Shown here: positions 44,533 through 53,479 of the stretch, in pieces
Layout: each line of letters opens with the position of its first letter
Numbering within the stretch: the first letter of the stretch is position 1
Source: Streptomyces sp. P9-A2
GTDB lineage: Bacteria > Actinomycetota > Actinomycetes > Streptomycetales > Streptomycetaceae
Direction: 5' to 3'
Length of the DNA stretch: 64,000 nt
Assembly (NCBI RefSeq): GCF_036634175.1
Contig: NZ_JAZIFX010000001.1
Span: 1,364,001-1,428,000, forward strand
Program-made: the position numbers and the translations under genes
The notes under the pieces: generated by a model
Database searches by the model: none
What the model was told of the DNA's origin: nothing
What the model saw: only the letters and a program-made list of their open reading frames with translations

Positions 44533-45204
44533 GTGGCCATCCGCGTCCTACTGGTCGACGACCAGCCGCTGCTGCGCACCGGCTTCCGGATGATCCTGGA
44601 GGCCGAGCAGGACATCGCGGTCGTCGGCGAGGCCGGGGACGGCCTCCAGGCCCAGGACCAGGTGCGGGCGCTGCAGCCCGACGTGGTGCTGATGGACATC
44701 CGCATGCCGCGGATGGACGGCGTGGAAGCGACCCGGCAGATCACCGGCCCCGAGCGGGACGGCCCGGCGAAGGTCCTGGTGCTGACCACGTTCGATCTCG
44801 ACGAGTACGTGGTGGAGGCGCTGCGCGCGGGCGCCAGCGGCTTCCTGCTGAAGGACGCCCCGGCCCATGAGCTGGTACAGGCGATCCGGGTGGTGGCCGC
44901 CGGTGAGGCGCTGCTCGCCCCGAGCGTCACGCGCCGGCTGCTGGACAAGTACGCCACGCATCTGCCGTCCGGTGACGAGCCGGTGCCGGACACACTGCAC
45001 ACGCTGACCGACCGGGAGGTCGAGGTGCTGAAGCTGGTGGCACGGGGGCTGTCCAACGCGGAGATCGCCGCGGACCTGTTCGTCAGCGAGACGACGGTGA
45101 AGACGCACGTCGGTCATGTCCTGACGAAGCTCGGGCTGCGCGACCGGGTGCAGGCCGCGGTGTACGCGTACGAGAGCGGCCTGGTGCGCCCGGGAGCGCA
45201 GTAG
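44533..45204 (+). CDS. LuxR/NarL family response regulator
   Basis: A 223-residue response regulator. The receiver contains DDQPLLRTGFRMIL, phospho-acceptor Asp55 in VVLMDIRMPRMDG and the conserved Lys in LLKDAPAHEL. The LuxR helix-turn-helix is LTDREVEVLKLVARGLSNAE, then FVSETTVKTHVGHVLTKLGL. No histidine kinase lies next to it, so it is an orphan regulator. GTG start follows GGAGAC. It ends in a strong shared terminator with the binding-protein gene. Confidence 0.93.
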   Translation: MAIRVLLVDDQPLLRTGFRMILEAEQDIAVVGEAGDGLQAQDQVRALQPDVVLMDIRMPRMDGVEATRQITGPERDGPAKVLVLTTFDLDEYVVEALRAGASGFLLKDAPAHELVQAIRVVAAGEALLAPSVTRRLLDKYATHLPSGDEPVPDTLHTLTDREVEVLKLVARGLSNAEIAADLFVSETTVKTHVGHVLTKLGLRDRVQAAVYAYESGLVRPGAQ

Positions 45205-45243
45205 CGCCCGCCCGCTCACCCGGCGCCGCTCACGCGCCGCACG

Positions 45244-45296
45244 CGCATACGCCGAGGGCGCCTCCCGAAAGTCGGGAGGCGCCCTCGGCGTATGCG
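45244..45296. terminator. 25-bp near-perfect bidirectional terminator
   Basis: The arm at 45244-45268 (starting CGCATACGCCGAGGGCGCC) is exactly complementary to 45272-45296, with a 3-nt loop AAG. It lies between the convergent response regulator (stop 45204) and substrate-binding protein (stop 45319) and probably serves both. Confidence 0.9.
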
Positions 45297-45318
45297 GGCC
45301 CGGTCCGGGCCCGCCGTG

Positions 45319-46923
45319 TCAGCCGCCCACGCCACGGCCCAGCTCCCACAGCTGGAGCGTGGAGGAGGAGTTGAGCAGGTATGCGGTACCGGTGACGCTG
45401 TCGTGCGCGGCGACGTACTGCTTGCCCTGCCACAGCGGCAGCACGGGCACCTCCTCGGCAACGATGTTCTGGATCGCGTTCAGGCTGTTGACGGCGGACA
45501 GCCGGTCGGCCTGACGGCGGGTCTCAGGGATCAGCTTCTTGCGGATCTCGGTGTTGGCGTACGGCGACTTGAGGAAGTTGTCCTCGCCCAGGAACGGGTC
45601 GAGGAAGTTGTCGGCGTCCGGGTAGTCGGGGAACCAGCCCATGCCGTAGACGTCGAACTTGCCCTTCTGGCCGGCCGTCTTGAAGGTGTTCCAGCCCTCG
45701 CCCTCGATGTCGGTGTCGAACAGACCGCTGTCGTTGAGCTGCTTGCTGAGCTGCTCGAACTCCGCCTTGGTCGCGGGACCGTAGTGGTCGGTCGTGTAGT
45801 GCAGCGTCATCTTCACCGGGGTGGTGATGCCGGCCTTCCCCAGCAGCTCACGGGCCTTGGAGACGTCGGGGTCGCCGTACAGGTTGAAGAACGCGTTGGA
45901 GTGACCGGTGACGGTCGCGGGGACCAGCGAGTACAGCGGCTCGGCCTGGGAGCCGTAGACCTTGGCGACCAGCTCGCTGCGGTTGATGACCCGGGCCATG
46001 GCCTGGCGGACGGCCTTGTTCTCCACGGAGGGGGCATCGGTGTTGAAGACCAGGTAGCGGATCTCCAGACCCGGTGACTCGACGAGGTCCACGGTGTCGT
46101 CGGAGTCGCTGCCGAGCTTCGTGATCTGCTCCGGCGACATGCCTCGGGTCATGATGTCGATCTCGTTGCTCTCGAGCGCCTCGCCCATGGCCTCGGCGCT
46201 CTCGTAGGAGAGCATCTCGATCTTGTCGTGGCCGACCTTCAGGGACCCCTTGTAGGAGGGGTTCTTGACGTAGGTGGCGCGCACCAGCTCGCCGTCCTCG
46301 ACCTCGGGCTCGAACTTGTACGGCCCGGAGCCGTCGATGTCGAACCCGGCGCGCAGCTTGTCCTTGTCGTAGGAGCCCTCGGGGAGGATGCCCGCGACCG
46401 GGGTGGACAGCTTGTACGGGAAGGTGGCGTCCGCCGACTTGAGGTGGAAGATCACCTCGCGGTCGCCCTGCGTCTCGACGGTGTCGATGGTGGACAGCAG
46501 CGCGAAGACACCACTGTCGGCCTCGATCGCCAGGGCACGGTCGATGGAGTACTTCACATCGGCCGCGGTGATGGGGTCACCGTTCGAGAACTTCAGGCCT
46601 TCGCGCAGGGTGCAGCTGTACCGCTCGTTGCCGGAGTCGGTGAAACCGCAGCTCTCGGCCGCCTCGGGCACCGGCGCGCCGTCACCGCGCGGCTGGATCA
46701 GCAGTGTCTGCACGGTCTGGCGCAGGATGTTCCAGGTACCGACGTCATAGGCGAACGCCGGGTCGACCGGCGCGGGGTCGTCCTTCGAAACGGTGAACCG
46801 GTCCGTGGTGCCGATGACGATCGCGTCGCCGTCGCCGCTCCCGCCCTCGGTATCGCCACAGCCGGCGAGTACCGGCGCGAGCAGACCGATCGCGGCCGCC
46901 AGCACCAAAGTCTTGCGGTTCAT
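45319..46923 (-). CDS. ABC transporter substrate-binding lipoprotein, family 5 (peptide/oligopeptide)
   Basis: A 534-residue exported lipoprotein with lipobox APVLAGC (Cys22). The family 5 signature is LREGLKFSNGDPITAADVKY, preceded by a peptide-binding N-lobe. The C-terminal half contains WFPDYPDADNFLDPFLGEDN. It resembles DppA/OppA proteins. No permease or ATPase gene is next to it, so it must use transporters encoded elsewhere or act as a sensor partner. The start MNRKTLVLAAAIG gives a normal signal peptide. Convergent with the orphan response regulator. Confidence 0.92.
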   Translation of the reverse strand: MNRKTLVLAAAIGLLAPVLAGCGDTEGGSGDGDAIVIGTTDRFTVSKDDPAPVDPAFAYDVGTWNILRQTVQTLLIQPRGDGAPVPEAAESCGFTDSGNERYSCTLREGLKFSNGDPITAADVKYSIDRALAIEADSGVFALLSTIDTVETQGDREVIFHLKSADATFPYKLSTPVAGILPEGSYDKDKLRAGFDIDGSGPYKFEPEVEDGELVRATYVKNPSYKGSLKVGHDKIEMLSYESAEAMGEALESNEIDIMTRGMSPEQITKLGSDSDDTVDLVESPGLEIRYLVFNTDAPSVENKAVRQAMARVINRSELVAKVYGSQAEPLYSLVPATVTGHSNAFFNLYGDPDVSKARELLGKAGITTPVKMTLHYTTDHYGPATKAEFEQLSKQLNDSGLFDTDIEGEGWNTFKTAGQKGKFDVYGMGWFPDYPDADNFLDPFLGEDNFLKSPYANTEIRKKLIPETRRQADRLSAVNSLNAIQNIVAEEVPVLPLWQGKQYVAAHDSVTGTAYLLNSSSTLQLWELGRGVGG

Positions 46924-47276
46924 GCTCGAGTTTCTCCAGAGCTGTCGACTCCGTGTATGCGGCATCCAGGGGTGTTGCTACCGATCACGGGGATGGGGCG
47001 AGGTTCTCGCGATGAGATTAGTCCGGACTCGCGGGAAGGGCCGCAGCCGCCGAAGTTGAGCCTCCATCACGCAGTGGAACCGGGTGTGAACGCACCGACA
47101 AACGCCGGTGCGGCAGGATTGGTGCAGTGATCCACCAATCGGGACACAAGGGAACGCGGGGGCCCGTCGAAAAGGGGCGGACATCACATGCCGACCCCTC
47201 CGTCGAGCCCTCTAGGAGTGGTGAACATCACAGGTGAAATCCGGCCCGAGGGGACGGAATTCAACGTTCGGTAGCG
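46924..47276. other. Non-coding spacer upstream of the lipoprotein gene
   Basis: About 350 bp with no supported gene, carrying the promoter of the binding-protein gene at its left. Several open frames cross it but none has codon bias and a start site. The middle part (about 47090-47260) is less GC-rich than average. Confidence 0.4.
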
Positions 47277-47294
47277 GTCCGAATTCCTTCGGAC
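47277..47294 (-). terminator. 7-bp hairpin downstream of the HAD gene
   Basis: GTCCGAA-TTCC-TTCGGAC, 72 nt beyond the HAD-family gene stop on the minus strand. Related GGAATTC motifs occur on both sides (47256 and 47317 or so). Confidence 0.5.
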
Positions 47295-47365
47295 ACCCGC
47301 TGGGACCGCCGGGTGCGGACTCCCGGAATTCCAGTCCCGTACGCCGACCTACGCTCGGTGAACAC

Positions 47366-48106
47366 CTAGCGCATTTCCGTGATCAGGCCGTGCAGAAAAG
47401 TCAGGTCGACGGCTTCCAGCGAGGGGACGACGGTCCGCCGGGCGGCCGCCTCGATCGGGGCCACCGAGGGCACCGCCACGACGTGGCACCCCGCGGCCTC
47501 GGCGGAAGCGACACCGATCGCCGTGTCCTCGACGACGGCGCACCGCAGGGGGTCCACACCGAGTCCGGCGGCGGCGGCCAGATACGGGTCGGGGTGCGGC
47601 TTGGTGCGCGGGACCTCGTCACCGGCGACCGACAGCGCGAAGTGCTGAGGGCCCAGCGAGGTGAGCACCCGGTCGATGATGCGCCGGTGCGAGGCGGAGA
47701 CCAGGGCCGTGGGGATGCCGTTCTCGGACAGCTCGGCCAGCAGGCGGGCGGCGCCGGGCATGAGCGGCAGGGTGTCGGCGATACGGTCCTCGAAACCGCC
47801 GTTGAGCAGCACCGTCAGTTCGGCGAGGGGGATGCCGGCCCCGGTCGCCTCGATGAGGAAGCCCGCGCTGCGGGTCATGGGGCCGCCGACCACGACGTGG
47901 CGCCAGGAGTCGTCGAGGATGTGGCCGAGGGAGGCGAACACCTCGACCTCGACGTCCCACCAGAAGCCCTCGGTGTCGACCAGGGTGCCGTCCATGTCCA
48001 GGAATACGGCCTGAAGGGTGGATCCTCCGGCCGGGCGGGACTCCCCCGCCCGGGCGGGCCGCGGACTCCGGTGAAGGGCGTCGAGCGCGGGAACCGTACT
48101 GGTCAT
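47366..48106 (-). CDS. HAD superfamily phosphatase (beta-phosphoglucomutase-like)
   Basis: 246 residues. Motif I is FLDMDGTLVDTE (Asp37 and Asp39), motif II is ALVSASHR, and motif III/IV is KPHPDPYLAAAAGLGVDP followed by VVEDTAIGVASAEAAG. The helical cap lies between motifs I and II, as in the phosphoglycolate phosphatase and beta-phosphoglucomutase group. The substrate is probably a small sugar or glycerol phosphate; with the glycerol genes nearby a glycerol-phosphate role is conceivable but unproven. ATG at 48106 follows GGAGGT. It is separated from metH by a strong hairpin. Confidence 0.9.
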   Translation of the reverse strand: MTSTVPALDALHRSPRPARAGESRPAGGSTLQAVFLDMDGTLVDTEGFWWDVEVEVFASLGHILDDSWRHVVVGGPMTRSAGFLIEATGAGIPLAELTVLLNGGFEDRIADTLPLMPGAARLLAELSENGIPTALVSASHRRIIDRVLTSLGPQHFALSVAGDEVPRTKPHPDPYLAAAAGLGVDPLRCAVVEDTAIGVASAEAAGCHVVAVPSVAPIEAAARRTVVPSLEAVDLTFLHGLITEMR

Positions 48107-48132
48107 CCACATACCTCCGTCAAGGGGACGAT

Positions 48133-48163
48133 CAGGCCGGTTCCCACAAAGGGAACCGGCCTG
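48133..48163 (-). terminator. 13-bp perfect hairpin after metH
   Basis: CAGGCCGGTTCCC (48133-48145) and GGGAACCGGCCTG (48151-48163) form a perfect stem with loop ACAAA, 70 nt past the metH stop and 27 nt before the HAD gene start. Confidence 0.8.
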
Positions 48164-48232
48164 CGGTGGACCGACCAGTGTACGTCGTGCCCGGGGCAAC
48201 CGCTTCTGGTGACGGGCGGGCCCCTGGCGGGG

Positions 48233-51200
48233 TCAGCGGGCGTTGAAGTACTTGGCCTCCGGGTGGTGGATCACGATGGCGTCCGTGGACTGCTCGGGGT
48301 GCAGCTGGAACTCCTCGGACAGGTGGACGCCGATGCGCTCCGGCCGGAGCATCTCGGCGATCTTGGCGCGGTCCTCCAGGTCGGGACAGGCGCCGTAGCC
48401 GAGGGAGAAGCGGGCGCCCCGGTACTTCAGGGCGAACATGTCCTCCATCACGGCCGGATCCTCACCGGAGAAGCCGAGTTCGGAGCGCACGCGCGCGTGC
48501 CAGTACTCGGCGAGTGCCTCGGCCAGCTGCACGGACAGTCCGTGCAGTTCGAGGTAGTCGCGGTAGGCGTTGGCCTCGAACATCCGCGCGGTCTCCTCGC
48601 CGATGCGGGAGCCGACCGTGACGATCTGGAAGCCGACGACATCGGTCTCGCCGGACTCCTCCGGGCGGAAGAAGTCGGCCAGGCACAGGCGTCGTCCGCG
48701 GCGCTGGCGCGGGAAGGTGAAGCGGGTGCGTTCGTTGCCGGCCTCGTCCAGGACGATCAGGTCGTCGTCCTTGGAGACGCACGGGAAGTAGCCGTACACC
48801 ACGGCCGCCTCGAGCAGGTTGTCCGTCTGGAGCCGGTCCAGCAGGCCGCGCAGCCTGGGCCGTCCCTCGGTCTCCGCGAGCTCCTCGTACGTCGGTCCGT
48901 CGCCGGCGCGGGCCTGCTTCAGGCCCCACTGCCCCTTGAACAGGGCGCCCTCGTCGAGCCAGGACGCGTACTCCTTGAGCTGGATGCCCTTGATCACCCG
49001 GGTGCCCCGGAACGGGGGCTCGGGGACCGGGTTGTCGACGGCGACGTCCGAGCGGACGTGACCGGCCTCGGGGCGCTCGTCGATCTCCACGGTGGCCGCG
49101 CGGACCCGGCGCTGCCTCAGTTCGGGCAGCTGCGCGCCGGGCACTCCGCGCTTGATGCCGATGAGGGCGTCCATCAGACGCAGGCCCTCGAAGGCGTCAC
49201 GGGCGTAGCGGACCTCGCCCTGGTAGATCTCGTGCAGGTCCTGCTCGACGTAGGCGCGGGTCAGCGCGGCGCCGCCGAGGATCACCGGGTAGTCGGCGGC
49301 CATGCCGCGCTGGTTGAGCTCCTCCAGGTTCTCCTTCATGATCACCGTGGACTTGACCAGCAGTCCGGACATGCCGATGACGTCGGCCCGGTGCTCGTCC
49401 GCGGCCTCCAGGATGGCCGAGACGGGCTGCTTGATGCCGAGGTTGACCACGTTGTAGCCGTTGTTCGACAGGATGATGTCGACCAGGTTCTTGCCGATGT
49501 CGTGCACGTCGCCGCGGACGGTGGCGAGCACGATGGTGCCCTTGCCCACGTCCTCACCGTCCTCGACCTTCTCCATGTGCGGTTCGAGGTGGGCGACCGC
49601 GTTCTTCATCACCTCGGCGGACTGGAGGACGAACGGGAGCTGCATCTGACCGGAGCCGAACAGCTCGCCGACCACCTTCATGCCGTCCAGCAGGGTGTCG
49701 TTGACGATGTCGAGGGCCTTGCGGGTCTCGAGCGCCTGGTCGAGGTCGGTCTCCAGGCCGTTGCGCTCGCCGTCGATGATCCGCCGCTTGAGGCGCTCGT
49801 CCAGAGGCAGCGCGGCCAGCTCCTCGGCCTTGCCGGCCTTCAGGGACTTGGCGGTGGCGCCCTCGAAGAGCTGCATCAGTTTCTGCAGCGGGTCGTAGCC
49901 CTCGCGGCGCCGGTCGTGGATCAGATCGAGGGCGGTGGTGACCTCCTCCTCGCTGAAGCGGGCGATGGGCAGGATCTTCGACGCGTGCACGATCGCCGAG
50001 TCCAGGCCCGCCTTGACGCATTCGTCGAGGAAGACGGAGTTGAGCAGGATGCGGGCGGCCGGGTTGAGGCCGAAGGAGATGTTCGACAGTCCCAGGGTGG
50101 TCTGCACCTTGGGGTGGCGGCGCTTCAGCTCGCGGATGCCCTCGATGGTGGCGACGCCGTCCTTGCGGGACTCCTCCTGGCCGGTGCAGATGGTGAAGGT
50201 GAGGCAGTCGATGAGGATGTCCTCCTCGTGGATGCCCCAGTTGCCGGTCAGGTCGTCGATCAGGCGTTCGGCGATCTCGACCTTCTTCTCGGCGGTGCGG
50301 GCCTGGCCCACCTCGTCGATGGTCAGCGCGATCAGCGCCGCTCCGTGCTCCTGGGCCAGCTGCGCGACGCGCGCGAAGCGGGACTCGGGGCCGTCGCCGT
50401 CCTCGTAGTTCACCGAGTTGAGGACCGCCCGGCCGCCGAGCTTTTCCAGGCCGGCCCGCAGGACGGGGACCTCGGTGGAGTCGAGCACGATCGGCAGGGT
50501 GGAGGCGGTGGCGAACCGGCCGGCCAGTTCCTCCATGTCGGCGACGCCGTCGCGGCCGACGTAGTCGACGCACAGGTCGAGCATGTGCGCGCCCTCGCGG
50601 ATCTGCTCGCGGGCCAGTTCCACGCAGTCGTCCCAGCGGCCCTCGAGCATGGCCTCGCGGAACTTCCTGGACCCGTTGGCGTTGGTGCGCTCACCGATCG
50701 CGAGGTAGGAGGTGTCCTGGCGGAAGGGCACGCTCTGGTAGAGGGAGGCGGCGCCCGGTTCCGGGCGCGGGTCGCGCTCGACGGGAGTGAGGCCACGGAC
50801 ACGCTCGACGACCTGGCGCAGGTGTTCGGGGGTGGTGCCGCAGCAGCCGCCGACCAGGGACAGTCCGTAGTCGCGGACGAACGTCTCCTGGGCGTCGGCC
50901 AGGCCCTCGGGGCCGAGCGGGAAGTGGGCGCCGTCCTTGGTGAGGACCGGCAGGCCCGCGTTGGGCATGCACAGCAGCGGGATGCGGGAGTGCCGCGCGA
51001 GATGACGCAGGTGCTCACTCATCTCGGCGGGTCCCGTGGAGCAGTTCAGGCCGATCATGTCGATGCCCAGCGGTTCCAGCGCGGTGAGCGCGGCGCCGAT
51101 CTCGGAGCCGAGGAGCATGGTGCCGGTGGTCTCGAAGGCCATGGAGGCCAGCAGCGGCACGTCGACGCCGGTCGCCTCCATGGCACGGCGGGAGCCGAGG

Positions 51201-51754
51201 ATGGAGGCCTTGGTCTGGAGAAGGTCCTGGGTGGTCTCGACGATCAGCGCGTCGGCGCCGCCCGCGAGCAGTCCCTCGGCGTTGGCCTGGAAGCCGTCAC
51301 GGATCGTGCCGTAGCCGATGTGGCCGAGGGTCGGCAGCTTGGTGCCGGGGCCGATCGAGCCGAGCACCCAGCGAGTGCGGCCGTCGCGCGCGGCGTGCTC
51401 GTCGGCGACCTCGCGGGCGATGCGGGCGCCGGCCTCGGAGAGCTCGTGCACCCGGTCGGCGATGTCGTACTCGGAGGCGGCACTGTGGTTGGCGCCGAAC
51501 GTGTTGGTCTCGACGCAGTCGACGCCGGCGTCGAAGTACTCCGAGTGGACCGAGCGGACGATGTCCGGGCGTGTCAGGTTCAGGATCTCGTTGCAGCCCT
51601 CGAGGTTCTCGAAGTCCTCGAGGGTGGGGTCCTGTGCCTGGAGCATGGTGCCCATCGCCCCGTCGGCGACCACCACGCGCGTGGCGAGGGCCTCTCGGAG
51701 CGCGGACACGCGGGTCCGGCTGTCGGGGGAAGGGGTCAGCGGCAACGAGGCCAT
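48233..51754 (-). CDS. metH: Cobalamin-dependent methionine synthase MetH
   Basis: 1173 residues, full length. The homocysteine-binding domain has VVADGAMGTMLQ and the zinc ligands GLNCS and GGCCGTTPEH. A pterin-binding domain follows (ERTNANGSRKF, LDLCVDYVGRDG). The cobalamin module carries the DxHxxG motif in GDVHDIGKNLVDIIL and the SGLLVKST and LGGAALTRA parts. The C-terminal activation domain contains RFSLGYGACPDLEDR. It transfers the methyl of 5-methyl-tetrahydrofolate to homocysteine. ATG at 51754 follows GGGAGCCC. The gene is divergent from gylR. Confidence 0.97.
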   Translation of the reverse strand: MASLPLTPSPDSRTRVSALREALATRVVVADGAMGTMLQAQDPTLEDFENLEGCNEILNLTRPDIVRSVHSEYFDAGVDCVETNTFGANHSAASEYDIADRVHELSEAGARIAREVADEHAARDGRTRWVLGSIGPGTKLPTLGHIGYGTIRDGFQANAEGLLAGGADALIVETTQDLLQTKASILGSRRAMEATGVDVPLLASMAFETTGTMLLGSEIGAALTALEPLGIDMIGLNCSTGPAEMSEHLRHLARHSRIPLLCMPNAGLPVLTKDGAHFPLGPEGLADAQETFVRDYGLSLVGGCCGTTPEHLRQVVERVRGLTPVERDPRPEPGAASLYQSVPFRQDTSYLAIGERTNANGSRKFREAMLEGRWDDCVELAREQIREGAHMLDLCVDYVGRDGVADMEELAGRFATASTLPIVLDSTEVPVLRAGLEKLGGRAVLNSVNYEDGDGPESRFARVAQLAQEHGAALIALTIDEVGQARTAEKKVEIAERLIDDLTGNWGIHEEDILIDCLTFTICTGQEESRKDGVATIEGIRELKRRHPKVQTTLGLSNISFGLNPAARILLNSVFLDECVKAGLDSAIVHASKILPIARFSEEEVTTALDLIHDRRREGYDPLQKLMQLFEGATAKSLKAGKAEELAALPLDERLKRRIIDGERNGLETDLDQALETRKALDIVNDTLLDGMKVVGELFGSGQMQLPFVLQSAEVMKNAVAHLEPHMEKVEDGEDVGKGTIVLATVRGDVHDIGKNLVDIILSNNGYNVVNLGIKQPVSAILEAADEHRADVIGMSGLLVKSTVIMKENLEELNQRGMAADYPVILGGAALTRAYVEQDLHEIYQGEVRYARDAFEGLRLMDALIGIKRGVPGAQLPELRQRRVRAATVEIDERPEAGHVRSDVAVDNPVPEPPFRGTRVIKGIQLKEYASWLDEGALFKGQWGLKQARAGDGPTYEELAETEGRPRLRGLLDRLQTDNLLEAAVVYGYFPCVSKDDDLIVLDEAGNERTRFTFPRQRRGRRLCLADFFRPEESGETDVVGFQIVTVGSRIGEETARMFEANAYRDYLELHGLSVQLAEALAEYWHARVRSELGFSGEDPAVMEDMFALKYRGARFSLGYGACPDLEDRAKIAEMLRPERIGVHLSEEFQLHPEQSTDAIVIHHPEAKYFNAR

Positions 51755-51795
51755 GTAAAGGGCTCCCTCAAGTGCGACGGCTGTCGGCTTTGCGG

Positions 51796-51832
51796 CTGCC
51801 GGGAACAATCCCTGATGGAGTTTCCCGGGCAG
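51796..51832 (-). promoter_or_regulatory. Hairpin in the metH 5' leader
   Basis: CTGCCGGGAA (51796-51805) pairs with TTCCCGGGCAG (51822-51832) with one bulged base, 42-78 nt before the metH ATG. Its position suggests a leader structure. I could not recognise a cobalamin or SAM riboswitch core around it. Confidence 0.4.
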
Positions 51833-52002
51833 GGGCACGTCGCCAGGGTATCGGGGACCGCGCCCCGGTGTTCGGGCCGTCCACAAGCCGGACCATGATG
51901 GCCGGGCCCCGGTGCCCCGCATACGGGTGACGCGGTGGACGACACCACTGTTCCCGGCCGATGACGGCGGATCGTTGGCGAGAGGTCGGCATCGAGCGGT
52001 AG

Positions 52003-52021
52003 TGTTCGGCATTGCCGAACA
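52003..52021. promoter_or_regulatory. GylR operator upstream of gylR
   Basis: TGTTCGGCA-T-TGCCGAACA is a perfect 9-bp-arm inverted repeat about 50 bp before the gylR start. A near copy (16 of 19 matches) lies upstream of glpF at 53480-53498, as expected for autoregulated GylR control. Confidence 0.85.
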
Positions 52022-52070
52022 GGGGTAGCGCCGAGAGGCGGCGGTCGAAGGGGACGGAGGCAGCACGGCG

Positions 52071-52835
52071 ATGGCACGGAACATCCAGTCGCTCGAACGG
52101 GCGGCAGCGATGCTGCGCCTGCTGGCGGGCGGCGAGCGACGGCTCGGCCTGTCGGACATCGCCTCGTCGCTGGGACTGGCCAAAGGGACGGCCCACGGCA
52201 TCCTGCGCACCCTCCAGCAGGTGGGCTTCGTCGAGCAGGACGAAGCCTCCGGGCGCTACCAGCTGGGTGCGGAGCTGCTGCGCCTGGGCACCACCTATCT
52301 CGACGTGCACGAGCTGCGGGCGCGCGCCCTGGTGTGGACGGACGACCTGGCCCGTTCCAGCGGCGAGAGCGTCTACCTGGGGGTACTGCACCAGCAGGGC
52401 GTGCTGATCGTGCACCACGTGTTCCGGCCCGACGACAGCCGGCAGGTCCTGGAGGTAGGGGCCATGCAGCCGCTGCACTCCACGGCGCTGGGCAAGGTGC
52501 TGGCGGCCTACGACCCGGTGGCCCACAGCGAGGCCCTGGAGGCCGACCGCAAGACGTTCACCGACCGGACGGTGTGCGATCCGGACGCCTTCGAACGGAT
52601 CCTCGACGTCACTCGCGCCCGCGGATACGCGGCGGACGTCGAGGAGACCTGGGAGGGCGTGGCCTCGATCGCGGCCCCCGTCCACGACCGGCGGCGCATG
52701 CCGGTCGGCGCGGTCGGCGTCACGGGCGCGGTGGAGCGGCTGCAACAGGACGGCGAACTGCGCCCCGAGCTGATCGCGGCGGTCCGGGACTGCGCCCGCT
52801 CGGTCTCACGGGACCTGGGCGCCCAACGGTTCTGA
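52071..52835 (+). CDS. gylR: Glycerol operon regulator GylR (IclR family)
   Basis: A 254-residue IclR-type repressor. The HTH is GLSDIASSLGLAKGTAHGIL with the wing FVEQDEASGRYQLG, and the IclR effector domain has HSTALGKVLAAY and RGYAADVEETWEGVASIAAP. In S. coelicolor GylR represses the glycerol operon and responds to glycerol-3-phosphate. The ATG start MARNIQSLERAA is normal. Its 3' end is homologous to the 157-bp repeats that follow. Confidence 0.96.
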   Translation: MARNIQSLERAAAMLRLLAGGERRLGLSDIASSLGLAKGTAHGILRTLQQVGFVEQDEASGRYQLGAELLRLGTTYLDVHELRARALVWTDDLARSSGESVYLGVLHQQGVLIVHHVFRPDDSRQVLEVGAMQPLHSTALGKVLAAYDPVAHSEALEADRKTFTDRTVCDPDAFERILDVTRARGYAADVEETWEGVASIAAPVHDRRRMPVGAVGVTGAVERLQQDGELRPELIAAVRDCARSVSRDLGAQRF

Positions 52836-53274
52836 GCCCGGCGCGGGCACGCCGGTCGGACCCGGCAGACCGTGCGGACCGTGGACGGCCCCTGCACAAA
52901 CCCCGGGCGGGCCCCGCGGGGAACCCCTGCGCGGACACCGTGCGGGCCGCGGACGCCCCCTGGCACGGACCCTGGGTGCCCGTCGGTTCCGAGCCCGGCG
53001 CGGGCACGCCGGTCGGACCCGGCAGACCGTGCGGACCGTGGACGGCCCCTGCACAAACCCCGGGCGGGCCCCGCGGGGAACCCCTGCGCGGACACCGTGC
53101 GGGCCGCGGACGCCCCCTGGCACGGACCCTGGGTGCCCGTCGGTTCCGAGCCCGGCGCGGGCACGCCGGTCGGACCCGGCAGACCGTGCGGACCGTGGAC
53201 GGCCCCTGCACAAACCCCGGGCGGGCCCCCTGCACGGGCCCGCGGGCGGGGAACCCCTGCGCGGACACCGTGCG
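52834..53274. repeat. Three tandem 157-bp repeats between gylR and glpF
   Basis: Copies at 52834-52990 and 52991-53147 appear identical base for base; a third at 53148 onward carries an insertion of about 20 nt (CTGCACGGGCCCGCGGGCG-like) and diverges after about 53274. Each starts GAGCCCGGCGCGGGCACG and contains CCCCGCGGGG and a CCCGGGCGGG hairpin. The last 25 bases of gylR (GGGCGCCCAACGGTTCTGAG) resemble the unit end (GGGTGCCCGTCGGTTCCGAG), so the array probably grew from the gylR 3' end. The unit has no start codon or ribosome site, though open frames run through it. Confidence 0.95.
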
Positions 53275-53479
53275 GCACCGGCACAACGGACACATCACGA
53301 GACCCGGACCGGGACGCCGTACGGCGTCCCGGTCGTCGTCGCACTCCGTGACGGACAGCACGGACATACACCCATGGATCAATTCCGAAGATCGACATCT
53401 CGGGGCACCCGATAACGATCGCACTTTCGGCAACCAAACTCTTGACGCACAGGTGAGAGCGAAGAAGACTCCCGTCCAT
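53275..53479. other. Leader region between the repeat array and the glpF operator
   Basis: No gene. It contains ACGCCGTACGGCGT at 53315-53328, a perfect 14-bp palindrome, and a TTGACG hexamer at about 53442 with AAGACT 17 bp downstream that could serve as a promoter for the glycerol operon. Confidence 0.4.

Noticed and set aside
47234..51898. A plus-strand open frame of about 1550 codons
   Set aside because: It is antisense to metH and the HAD gene, which have full family motifs; the plus-strand translation is Val/Leu/Gly-rich with none.
51755..52002. Cobalamin riboswitch before metH
   Set aside because: I could not identify the B12 box or the conserved core. MetH is the B12-using enzyme, and repression by B12 is more usual for MetE.
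52834..53274. CRISPR array or coding repeat
   Set aside because: The units are adjacent without spacers and 157 bp long, with no cas genes; open frames in them lack starts and simply repeat the DNA.
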